Shown here: positions 55,848-64,000 of the stretch, in pieces | Layout: every line of letters starts with the position of its first letter | Numbering within the stretch: the stretch's first letter is position 1 | Origin: Bugula neritina | Lineage: Eukaryota; Bryozoa; Gymnolaemata; Cheilostomatida; Bugulidae | Length of the DNA stretch: 64,000 nucleotides | NCBI GenBank assembly: GCA_964035545.1 | Contig: OZ037770.1 | Coordinates: 8,261,473 to 8,325,472, forward strand | Reading direction: 5' to 3' | The notes under the pieces: generated by a model | Seen by the model: the letters and a program-made list of their open reading frames with translations, nothing else | Told to the model about the DNA's origin: nothing | Databases searched by the model: none | Position numbers and translations under genes: made by a program

Positions 55848-57250
55848 ATTCCGCCAACCGTGAGCCCAGGTCAAACCTCCCACTCAAGGGTACACCAGAC
55901 GCATCCGGAGAGACGATGGACAGAGCGGCCAACCTCGGACGGCCTAGTCCTGGGAAGAGGGGGCCTAGGGGCCCACCTAGACCTCCAGCCATGCCAAGAA
56001 GTACCCGGAAGGAGCCAGCTGACACGGGGTGGCAGGCACCCCGGAGACCTCGGAGACCGCAAGGTTTTCCCGAACCTCCTGCCTGGCCACTCCACAACCG
56101 GTTCGCGGGGTTAACCCACGAGGTCATAGAAGAAGATCCAGCTTACTCGCAAGAGTTCCCCAAGCTACCTTCTAGGCCTCTAAAAACCCCCGCTTTCGCA
56201 AAGACAAGGAGGCGACCCCACGTGGTAACCCAGGGGGTGTCACCCACAGAGGCCGACCAGCCTAAGAGTGTCCAGCCATATGGAAGCAGCTACTTCCTAC
56301 CCGGGAAGATTGCGGGAAAAGCTGCCACCTTCCTGTTGGACACCGGTTGTACTACCAACCTGCTGAGTCGGCGCCTGTTTGACACCCTTGGGGCCAACGT
56401 GAGGGCCAGTCCCGAGCCGTATGAGGGGGCGCATGGTACGTTGGCGGACGGATCATGCATTCCCTTCTACGGCGTCCTTACACTACATGGACGGGTCCGG
56501 GATCAGGCGATCCACGAGACCTTTATTGTCAGCCATCTGAAGGAGGACGCAATTCTGGGCATGCCGTTTCTGGAGAAACACCAGTGTCGCATAGACTTCC
56601 AGAATTCTGCGTTGCTGATGGCTGGCAAGGAACTTGTCTGCGTCGACAAGTTCGGTAGGCCCTTGGTAAGTGGGGTCCAAGTAGTGCACAACTGCACTGT
56701 ACCCGGACGGTCCCAGGCTACCCTACGCTGCAAGGTCAACTGCAAGAGGATAGCTGGACTAGGACTGGTGGAAGGAATGCCAGGAGGGATCCAGTTGGCA
56801 AACAGCCTGAATCGGCTAGACTGCCAGGGAGAACTCCTCGTACAGTGCATCAACCCCTTCACCGAGCCGATCAAGCTATCGGCAGGCGCCCTGGTAGGGA
56901 AGTACCACTCCATCCAGGAATCGGATGTGGGGCCGGCACTGGAGACAGTGACCGACGCCCCGGGTGCTTCCCCTCGGGCCGGACGGACGGAGATACCGGA
57001 GCATGTGGCTGGCCTATATGATGGGGTCTGTGGGAACTGTAGCAGTAGTGCCGATCGCCAAGCACTGGCTCGACTACTGGTGGACTACAGTGACGTCTTC
57101 AGTCGCGGAGATGAAGACATGGGGCTGACCAAGGTGGTGTGTCATGAGATACCCTTGGCAGCCGGAACCACCCCCATCAGGCAGCCCACACGACGGCTAG
57201 GTCCGAAGAAAGGAGAAGGAAGTAAGCAGACAAGTGCAAGATCTTCTTGA
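55760..57250 (+). CDS. Protease-region frame of gypsy pol
   Basis: Frame of 496 codons lying -1 to gag. The N-terminal ~130 residues overlap or follow the zinc knuckle and are arginine/proline-rich. An aspartic protease follows, with FLLDTGCTTNLLSR (DTG at codon 194) and later AILGMPFLEKH, the paired flap and hydrophobic-Gly motifs of retropepsins. The frame closes shortly after RRLGPKK, just where homologous elements continue without a break into reverse transcriptase. The given start is not a real initiation codon; expression would be by frameshift. Confidence 0.8.
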   Translation: MLGVWRLGSRPAALSPKGETTFKRQRLTVDSANREPRSNLPLKGTPDASGETMDRAANLGRPSPGKRGPRGPPRPPAMPRSTRKEPADTGWQAPRRPRRPQGFPEPPAWPLHNRFAGLTHEVIEEDPAYSQEFPKLPSRPLKTPAFAKTRRRPHVVTQGVSPTEADQPKSVQPYGSSYFLPGKIAGKAATFLLDTGCTTNLLSRRLFDTLGANVRASPEPYEGAHGTLADGSCIPFYGVLTLHGRVRDQAIHETFIVSHLKEDAILGMPFLEKHQCRIDFQNSALLMAGKELVCVDKFGRPLVSGVQVVHNCTVPGRSQATLRCKVNCKRIAGLGLVEGMPGGIQLANSLNRLDCQGELLVQCINPFTEPIKLSAGALVGKYHSIQESDVGPALETVTDAPGASPRAGRTEIPEHVAGLYDGVCGNCSSSADRQALARLLVDYSDVFSRGDEDMGLTKVVCHEIPLAAGTTPIRQPTRRLGPKKGEGSKQTSARSS

Positions 57251-60200
57251 CCGGGACCTGATTGAGCCTGCCCACGGTGCGTGGAGCTCTCCCGTGGTCT
57301 TGGTCAAGAAGAAGGATGGTACCTGGAGGTTCTGCGTGGACTACCGCAGACTCAACAGTGTCACCATCCAGGATGCTTACCCTCTCCCCAGGATAGACGA
57401 GTCTCTAGACGCCCTCGCGGGAAGCAAGTACTTTAGTACTTTGGACCTGCTGAGCGGGTACTGGCAAGTGCCCCTCAGTCCCGATGCACAGGACAAGGCA
57501 GCGTTCATCACCCGCGATGGGCTCTGGAAATGGAAGGTTCTGCCATTTGGACTAACGTCTGCCCCGGCAACCTTCCAGCGACTCATGGAGCAGGTCCTCA
57601 GTGGATTACACTGGAAGACCTTGCTCATCTACCTGGACGATGTCATAGTAATCTCCCCAGACTTTGCGACTCATGTCAGTCGTCTGCGGGAAGTCTTTGA
57701 CCGTCTCCGGACCGCCGGATTGAAGCTAAAGCCCTCCAAGTGTACACTCCTACAGCCGGAGGTGAAGTACCTAGGCCATGTGGTTGGCCGTGACGGCGTC
57801 GCTACCGACCCGGAGAAGGTGCGGGCTGTGGAGGAGTGGACTGTCCCCCGAGACCTCACTGAGCTGCGCGCATTCCTGGGCCTGGTGGGGTACTATCGGC
57901 AGTATATCCCCGGGTTTGCAGGAGTTGCACAACCACTGAATCGGCTAACAGCTAAGGGGGTCCGGTGGCAGTGGACACAGGAGGAGCAACAGGCATTTGA
58001 CCACCTCAAAAGTCGGCTAACAGAGGCGCCTATTCTAGCGTACCCTGACCCAGCCAAGGAATACATCCTGGACATCGACGCCAGCGACCACAATGTGGGA
58101 GCTGTTCTGTCACAGGTTCAGGGTGGAGCTGAGGTGGTCGTCGCCTACTACAGCAAGACCCTCTCCCCCGCCGAGAAGAACTACTGCACCACCAGGAAGG
58201 AGCTCCTGGCAGTGGTTAAGGCGGTGAAGCACTTCCGGCCATATTTGTATGGGAAAGCGTTCAGGTTGCGAACAGACCATGCATCTCTAATATGGCTGTG
58301 TAAGCGTGCAGAGCCCTCGAGCCAGGTGGCTCGGTGGCTGGAGATTCTTGCTGAATTCTCATACAGGATTGAGCACCGTGCTGGGAGGAAGCATGGGAAT
58401 GCTGATGGGATGAGCAGACGGCCAGAGGAGGCCTGCAAGCAGTGTCTGCACATCGAGGAGCTAGATGGAGGACCCGCTCGCCTGGACGTAGAGAGAGAGC
58501 TGGGGAGCGACGACATCCATAGTTGGGAAGGCGGCCAGCTTCGGTCCGAACGCCAACCGGATACCGTCAATGCCTTACGGGCCAACCCCACGCTGTATCA
58601 AAACGTCCAGGAGCTGAGTCGGCTTCAGCAGACACTGCCAGGAGCAGTGGCTGACATCTTCCGGGCCAAAAAGGAGGGCCGCCGACCTACCGAGGAACAG
58701 CAGCGACAAGGGGACGTCGAGTACCGACACCTCTGTAGCCGCTGGGATTCCCTCAAGGTCAGCCAGGATGGCCTCCTCACCATTACACTCGCAGCAGATA
58801 ACCGCCGTGAGAGGGAACGCGTCGTATGTCCACGTGCCCTCCGGCGGGAAATAATCTGGGACACCCATAAACAGGCCCATTCAGGGGCCAGTCGGGTCAT
58901 CAGATGTCTGAGACTGCGCTGGTACTGGCCCGGACTGACTCGGGACGTACGACTGCGGATACGGCAGTGCGAGGTCTGCCAGGCTAGTAAACATGGCCGC
59001 CCTACCGAGACCACCAGTCGACGCCGGCTATACGCTGGTCGGCCATGGCAGGTAGTGGCCGTGGATCTAGTCGGACATATGCCGTTATCCGCCAGAGGGA
59101 ACACCTGGATACTGGTGCTCACGGACCACTTCACCCGGTGGGCTGATGCCCTGGCTATACCAGATGCATCAGCCCCCACCGTGGCCCGAACCCTGGATCA
59201 GCAAGTGTTCTGCTATTTCGGGCTTCCCGAACAGATTCACACTGACCAGGGGGCCCAGTTCCAGTCCCAGCTAATGGGAGACCTCTGCCGGATATGGGGG
59301 GTGAACCAAAGCCGGACGACCCCATATCACCCGCAAGGGAACGGAGTCGTCGAGAGAAACAATAGAATGTTAGGAGATGCCCTCCGAAGCCTGCTCTTAG
59401 GCCGAGGACAGGAAGAATGGGACGTTGTGCTGCCCCAGATAATGCGGGCCTACCGCAGCACACCACACTCCAGTACCCTGGAAACCCCAAACTTCCTGAT
59501 GCTCGGTCGAGAGACTCGCATCCCGGAGCACCTAACATATCATGTTCCTGCGCCCGAGGCCCCCGTACATGAGTACGTGGGGAAGCTCATCGAGACGATG
59601 GAGCAGGCTCATGAAGCCCTGCGCGAGCAGCAGTGGCAGACGAGGACGGAGGACTCTGAGGAGCCCCCACTATACCAAGTGGGAGACTGGGTATGGATGG
59701 TGAGCCACCGCAGGCGGCGCGGACAGTCAGCTAAACTTCAGCCCAAGTTCGTGGGGCCCTACTGCATCATAGAGGTTTTACCGAACCACACATACCATGT
59801 GGAACGCTCAGGGCAGGTCTCAGTCCAAAACGAGCAGCGGTTGAAACCCTATGAGGGCAGCCCAGACGCTGCGGGGCAGGCACCTTCCCTACTCGAGCCG
59901 GCTCGCCAGCCCATCTCCAGAGGACGGGTGGCTCGGCCCAGAGAGTGGGAGATTGCAGTCCAAGACCCAGTGGAACCGGACCGGACACCAGAACCTCCTC
60001 CTCCACCTGGTCCACCAGTTTCGCCGGCTCCAGAGCCGGCCCCGGTGCCAGGAGGTGCACCTCACGCTGAAGGAAGTGACCCAGGGACCCCTGCCCCTAT
60101 CACACTTCCACCCCAGCCTGAGGTACCTGTGGAGTTGGAGAGACAGTCAAGAAGTAGGAGACCCCCAGGGTATCTAGCCGATTATCACGTGGGACCCGTG

Positions 60201-60686
60201 AATCTAACCCCAATGGAACCTAATTCGCCTAGCACAGGCATAGACTTCCATCTCTGTGGGCCTAGATACCCTGCTCGTGATACTGAAATTGAGTTCACGT
60301 ACCCAAGATCGGCAGATACTGACCCTTCACTAGGTTCTGACAACAATCAGGATGAAACAGACGATGACACGGTTCTCCTGCAGCCAGAGTCGTCATACAA
60401 CCACATGGATACTGGAGTAGACGAAGCGATTCAACCCGACTTCCCCTTTATCCGGAACCCTGGCTCGGCTCCAGTCGGCCCGACGGGTTCCCCCTCTCTG
60501 GCCCAGTCTGCCCCCACTGCTTTAGAGAAGCTTCCTTTACCTGTAGAAGCTCAACTCCCTGCGGAAGAAGCGCAAGTGACTCTTGGCAGTTGGGCTGTCT
60601 GGATAGACCTCGACGGACCAGGACAGAGAACACTGACGCTACCAAACGTACTGACGGGTCGTGCTGGCCACGATAGACGACAGTAG
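57234..60686 (+). CDS. pol: Reverse transcriptase, RNase H and integrase of gypsy pol
   Basis: Frame of 1150 codons. Reverse transcriptase: WSSPVVLVKKKDG, FCVDYRRLN, LDLLSGYWQVPL, and YLDD at codon 133. RNase H: ILDIDASDHNVGAVL, TRKELLAVVKAVKHF, RTDHASL. Integrase: zinc-binding H..H..C..C around HKQAHSGASRV and CEVCQASK, then catalytic D in VAVDLVGH, D in HTDQGAQF, E in GNGVVERNN, followed by a GPY-type module (KFVGPYCIIEV). A proline-rich tail of roughly 300 residues ends the protein. The first codon shown is GTG inside the overlap with the protease frame (57234-57250, +1), so it is not a true start. All expected catalytic residues are present. Confidence 0.92.
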   Translation: MQDLLDRDLIEPAHGAWSSPVVLVKKKDGTWRFCVDYRRLNSVTIQDAYPLPRIDESLDALAGSKYFSTLDLLSGYWQVPLSPDAQDKAAFITRDGLWKWKVLPFGLTSAPATFQRLMEQVLSGLHWKTLLIYLDDVIVISPDFATHVSRLREVFDRLRTAGLKLKPSKCTLLQPEVKYLGHVVGRDGVATDPEKVRAVEEWTVPRDLTELRAFLGLVGYYRQYIPGFAGVAQPLNRLTAKGVRWQWTQEEQQAFDHLKSRLTEAPILAYPDPAKEYILDIDASDHNVGAVLSQVQGGAEVVVAYYSKTLSPAEKNYCTTRKELLAVVKAVKHFRPYLYGKAFRLRTDHASLIWLCKRAEPSSQVARWLEILAEFSYRIEHRAGRKHGNADGMSRRPEEACKQCLHIEELDGGPARLDVERELGSDDIHSWEGGQLRSERQPDTVNALRANPTLYQNVQELSRLQQTLPGAVADIFRAKKEGRRPTEEQQRQGDVEYRHLCSRWDSLKVSQDGLLTITLAADNRRERERVVCPRALRREIIWDTHKQAHSGASRVIRCLRLRWYWPGLTRDVRLRIRQCEVCQASKHGRPTETTSRRRLYAGRPWQVVAVDLVGHMPLSARGNTWILVLTDHFTRWADALAIPDASAPTVARTLDQQVFCYFGLPEQIHTDQGAQFQSQLMGDLCRIWGVNQSRTTPYHPQGNGVVERNNRMLGDALRSLLLGRGQEEWDVVLPQIMRAYRSTPHSSTLETPNFLMLGRETRIPEHLTYHVPAPEAPVHEYVGKLIETMEQAHEALREQQWQTRTEDSEEPPLYQVGDWVWMVSHRRRRGQSAKLQPKFVGPYCIIEVLPNHTYHVERSGQVSVQNEQRLKPYEGSPDAAGQAPSLLEPARQPISRGRVARPREWEIAVQDPVEPDRTPEPPPPPGPPVSPAPEPAPVPGGAPHAEGSDPGTPAPITLPPQPEVPVELERQSRSRRPPGYLADYHVGPVNLTPMEPNSPSTGIDFHLCGPRYPARDTEIEFTYPRSADTDPSLGSDNNQDETDDDTVLLQPESSYNHMDTGVDEAIQPDFPFIRNPGSAPVGPTGSPSLAQSAPTALEKLPLPVEAQLPAEEAQVTLGSWAVWIDLDGPGQRTLTLPNVLTGRAGHDRRQ

Positions 60687-61179
60687 TCAGAACCTGCCCA
60701 AGACTAAGAAGAGACCTCGACCTATCCACCACCACTTCTCACTCATCATCCACTTACTGCGCTCTACCCCCCCCCCCCCCACTCGCAACCAGCCTACCTG
60801 TCCCTGCCCACACGAAGGAGATATCTGGAGACTCTTCGAAGGAGACATTCAGGTTTTGCTAAGGAGTGATAGATGAGACTTTATATTACTTTTATTAGTG
60901 TGTTATAAGTATTACTACAAATATGTGTGTGAACAATAGTGTGCATTGCAGTATCAAAGTTTTTTTATTTTACTATTATTATTAGCATTTATCAGTATTA
61001 TACCATTTTTCTCTAGAACCTGAACCTCAACCAAGTTTTTTTATTAATTTTCTGTATTCCCAATAGCCCTAGCCCTGTATTCTCATGCTAGTCCCCATGC
61101 CCCTTGGCCAGTTGATTTACGTTGTTATATTTACCCTCTGTTTTTGTATCAGAAACTGTACTTTCTGATAGGGGGTGTG
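60687..61179 (+). other. Gypsy 3' untranslated region and polypurine tract
   Basis: Non-coding, with a poly-C run near 60767-60780. A short purine run AGGGGG at 61170-61175, followed by TGTG, directly precedes the 3' LTR and could prime plus-strand synthesis. Confidence 0.6.
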
Positions 61180-61736
61180 TGTGGTAAATATTAAGAGTTA
61201 TCCCCCTTGACACTTTACTTATGGCTATTTTTCTAAATACTGTAATCATAGCTAATTATGTAGCGTAACTTTCTAATATCTTAAACACTATGGCTAATGT
61301 TGAGCTTTTAACCTAGTAAATAGTTAATCCCCTTTCCCCCAATTACAAGTTACAATACGCATACACTTGGTTGGGTTCATTTTTGTTGATTCATGTAAAC
61401 CAACAGTTGGACCGATTTCGGCAGGTTGATGCAGGCAGACCGAATGTCGGTTACCGATATTTCCAGTGTCGGTTACCGACATGACGAATGTCGGTATCCC
61501 CTGCCGAACATCGGCCCGCTGTCGGTGGAAGGTTCTAGAGGTCCTTTGTTCTACCAGTATAAAAGGACACGCATTTTAGAGCTTCAGTCACTTGCGGACT
61601 GGAGCTCACACTGGATACTTCTCACTGCTACAATAAAGTACTGCAAGCACACGGCAACCTCTCTCTCTTGTCTCTTCTATAACAAGGAGTTATGTTCTCT
61701 GCCTGATTTCATTCTATCACCCACAAAACTACTACA
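61180..61736 (+). repeat. 3' LTR of the gypsy element
   Basis: Same length as the 5' LTR at an offset of 6837. TATAAAAG is at 61558-61565 and AATAAA at 61632-61637. I count three substitutions against the 5' LTR. Confidence 0.93.
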
Positions 61737-61740
61737 CAGT

Positions 61741-61968
61741 GGCACCACTAGTAACAGCCAATCAAGACTGACATTCTAATTGATAGGAGGTGGAGCTAGC
61801 TACTCATAGTGGAAACGCGCTGAGTAGCTAGCCAGGCAGAGCTGCTTGGGACTTCATTTAGAGTAGTTGTGTATAAAGCTCACTAATTATGAAATCGTTT
61901 CTATTCATGTTAGCAGTAAACAAAATTTCTTGTATCTTGTGAATAATAAACTTATCTTAGAGTAAACA
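61741..61968 (+). mobile_element. Right part of the LTR of the older gypsy element
   Basis: Continues the LTR interrupted at 54342 and ends GAGTAAACA. Aligns in reverse with 24740-24970 (GGAGGTGGAGCTAGCTACTC, CTTGGGACTTCATTTAGAG). The leader of the older element follows with ACCTGGTGTAGTGGC. Confidence 0.72.
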
Positions 61969-62054
61969 ACCTGGTGTAGTGGCTTTGTTTAAGTTGACCC
62001 ACACATAATATAGTGGGATTCCACTTAATACAAATGCTCCTAGGCAGGGAGTAA

Positions 62055-62285
62055 GATGGCCGACAAGGGCGACTCGCCCAGACAGGGACAGGCAGCAGTA
62101 GAGGAGGATCACATAGGCGGCCCAGCGCTGCCTATGGACAGGTACCACTTGCGGGCTCCCATCTTCTCGGGAGAGAAGATGTGGAGCAATTCATCACTGA
62201 GTTTAGTGATGTGGCGGACATCTGCGGACGGCCGAACAGGGTTACTCTGATCCAGCTGCGGTTATGTCTGACAGGGCCGGTTAAA
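62055..62285 (+). pseudogene. Gag N-terminal remnant of the older gypsy element
   Basis: Starts MADKGDSPRQGQ and contains PMDRYHLRAPIFSGE, similar to the DRYRLQPPIFGGD region of the intact element's Gag. The frame then shifts by a small deletion near 62178 and continues as EQFITEFSDVADI and LRLCLTGP before the sequence jumps to integrase. Confidence 0.75.
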
Positions 62286-62976
62286 CCAGAGTCGGACGAC
62301 CCCGTATCACCCGCAAGGGAACGGGGTTGTGGAGCGGAACAACCGAATGCTAGGGACTCTCTGAGAAGCCTGCTTATCGATAGGAGCCAGGAAGAGTGGG
62401 ACTTGGTGCTGCCGCAGATCATGCGACCGTACCGTAGTACCCCTCACTCCAGTACACTGGAGATCCCTAATTTTCTCATGCTGGGAAGAGAAACCAGGGT
62501 TCCTGAGCACGTAAGCTATCATGTTCCGGCTCCCGGGAACAACGTCCACGATTACGTGGAAAAGCTCGTAAAATGCATGGGGACGGCTCACGAGGTGCTA
62601 CGTGAGCAGCAGTGGCAGATCAGAAGTGGTGACTCTGACGACCCCCCCTTATATAAGGTGAGAGACTGGGTCTGGATGACCAGTCATCGCCGACGGCGCG
62701 ATTAGGCAGCCAAGTTGCAGCCGAAGTTCGTAGGTCCCCACTGCGTAATTGAGGTAATGCCAAATCACACCTATAAAGTGGAATGGTCTGGACAAGTGTC
62801 GATTCAGAACGAGGCATGGCTGAAACCTCACTGGGCGAGTCCTGATGCAGCAGGTCAAGCACCTCCTCTCTTAGAGCCCGCTAGACGCCCTCCTATGAGG
62901 GGGCGAGGCATGGCGTATAGAGAGATTGAGGAGATACTGCCAGATCAGGATTGGGCGGCTGACGCGCCGCCCGACT
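62286..62976 (+). pseudogene. Integrase C-terminal remnant of the older gypsy element
   Basis: Joined directly to the Gag remnant. Recognisable pieces matching the intact element: RSQEEWDLVLPQIMRPYRST, NFLMLGRETRVPEH, PLYKVRDWVWM, KFVGPHCVIEVMPNHTY and LLEPARRPP. A stop interrupts it after SHRRRRD (TAG near 62703), and frame changes separate the parts. The deleted stretch corresponds to about 4.1 kb of the intact element. Confidence 0.82.
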
Positions 62977-63360
62977 AGCCCCAGCCACCTCCACCCCAGG
63001 AGGAGGAGGCCGACACACCAGAGTACCTGTCAGAGCCGGCCCCACCACCTGTGGAGCCGGTCGACAGGCCCATCGCCCCGGATGAGATGGAAATTCCTCA
63101 AAATCATGAGGAAGAGGCAGCTGGGGGAGGACCACGCGTACTGGTGGACCCCCAACGTACTGGCGACATCACCCGTGGTAGAAGAGTCGCCAGTCGCAGC
63201 AAATTTCCCAGTACTGTTGGACCGTAGCCAACGTACCAGGGCGCCACCATCTTATTTGCGAGACTTCTCGTGTGACTTGGTCGACATGCATAGTATTCTG
63301 TAGCATGTCAACATGCACAAAGAAGTCTGGGGGAGCGAGGTAATTGATAACATGCTACCC
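62977..63360 (+). other. Degenerate 3' part of the older gypsy element
   Basis: Proline- and acid-rich coding remnants, such as SRTNFPSTVGP-like and PPSYLRDFSCD in broken frames, resemble the tail of the intact pol (RRPPGYLADYHVG). A purine-rich GGGGGAGCGAGG (63330-63341) could be the old polypurine tract; no 3' LTR follows. Confidence 0.45.
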
Positions 63361-63544
63361 AGTGGCGGATTGAATAGGTCAGCCGGGGGTCAGCAGAGCG
63401 TAGCCAACTCAACAGCGTATAGGGTATTACATAACCCCTCCAGCTGTGAGCGCTCTTTTCAATTGCAACCAGCAAACAGGCAGCACGTCTTTTGCAGTAA
63501 ACAATTTGGCTATCTACGAGCCCTAAGAAAACAGCAGCAACATT
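63360..63544 (+). other. Possible hAT-type terminus or unrelated flank
   Basis: CAGTGGCGGATTGAATAGG at 63360 resembles the start of many hAT elements, but no partner terminus or 8-base duplication is visible in the window. Confidence 0.25.
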
Positions 63545-64000
63545 ATGTCTAATGCAGCAACTGTTTTGGGGGGTAAGTCTACTAGAAATTCTATAATAAT
63601 TAATTTAATTAATTAGAATTTGCTCTGGTAGCGACAGCAGTCTCGCTTTATCATAATGATAAAGTTGAAACTCCTGACACCAAACGATGTTTTGATAGTT
63701 AGAGTGGGACGGTCGACTCAACTGATTACACGATCAGTTAGTGACAGACTGTGAGACTCGATTATCAGTATCGTTTGGAACGGGAGTCCCACGCATAGAG
63801 TGTGATTCAGATGAATTTAAATACTCTATTGCAGGTGAGACTGAGCCTGTATCCGACGAAATACAGGCACTACTCGACACACCAACGACTAACTGGGACA
63901 GCATGTCAGAGGCAGGGGTAGACATGCTGTCCGACGTACACCTGTCAACACTGACGGACTCCCCGACAATAACTGACAGACATACTGCAATGCAACTGGA
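63545..64000 (+). CDS. Possible start of an unrecognised gene running off the right edge
   Basis: A short exon ATG...GGG (63545-63572, MSNAATVLG) is followed by a GTAAGT donor. An acceptor TATTGCAG at 63834 would join in phase to an open frame reading ETEPVSDEIQALLDT that stays open to the window end. The frame is also open upstream to 63726, so a different acceptor is possible. No family recognised. Confidence 0.35.

Larger units (their letters stand above)
54343..61736 (+). mobile_element. Ty3/gypsy LTR retrotransposon, near-complete and young
   Basis: 7.4-kb element with two 557-base LTRs that differ at about three positions by eye, and a CAGT duplication on both sides (54339-54342, 61737-61740; ACAGT if the final LTR base is counted as flank). 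It contains gag, protease and reverse transcriptase-RNase H-integrase frames in gypsy order (integrase last). The coding part is clearly more GC-rich than the surrounding DNA. The frames shift twice, once between gag and protease and once between protease and reverse transcriptase. Confidence 0.93.

Noticed and set aside
59767-60060. Minus-strand frames within the gypsy element
   Set aside because: Shadows of GC-rich gag-pol coding sequence; the plus frame carries all the expected domains.

Overview
The window is metazoan nuclear DNA: AT-rich, with many short phase-matched exons, short introns, receptor tyrosine phosphatase and fibronectin type III (FN3) sequence, and a dense mix of transposable elements. 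The gene style (an FN3-rich receptor phosphatase with very short introns) suggests an invertebrate, perhaps a sponge. That assignment is inference; no species marker is present.

The core of the window is a tandem pair of related genes, both on the minus strand. Copy 2 (about 54166 down to 32508) can be followed through 34 exons that join without breaking frame (6029 coding bases plus one base carried in from upstream). They give a long FN3 ectodomain, a transmembrane helix, one tyrosine phosphatase (PTP) domain and a tyrosine-rich tail. Its 5' end is not seen. Copy 1 (about 23554 down to 935) starts with a threonine-rich mucin-like exon. It continues through FN3 exons, the transmembrane exon, the juxtamembrane exon and the first PTP exon, then runs off or ends at the left edge. 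Two of its FN3 exons carry frameshifts. The PTP domain keeps the HCSAGVGRTG active-site loop, but it has KNRT for KNRY, WPS for WPD and R for the Q-loop glutamine.

Three FN3 exon types, called A, B and C here, have been duplicated repeatedly within each copy, carrying intronic MITEs and tRNA-derived SINEs with them. A short plus-strand gene end at 29844-30341 resembles the C-terminus of an SLC35A nucleotide-sugar transporter and lies between the two phosphatase copies.

Mobile DNA is abundant. A truncated LINE (4733-6533) sits four bases inside an intron of copy 1 and is absent from copy 2. A 968-bp TIR element with a TA target duplication interrupts a 24-bp minisatellite (27535-29690). A PIF/Harbinger-like MITE pair lies at 31293-31870. 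At 54343-61736 there is a young, GC-rich Ty3/gypsy element with 557-bp LTRs and a CAGT target duplication. It is nested inside the LTR of an older, internally deleted gypsy element (54238-54342 plus 61741-63340). A second copy of that older LTR lies in reverse at 24740-25061. The right edge may hold the beginning of another gene.

Two tandem arrays in consecutive PTP introns repeat the exon end together with its 5' splice site, a structure worth special attention.
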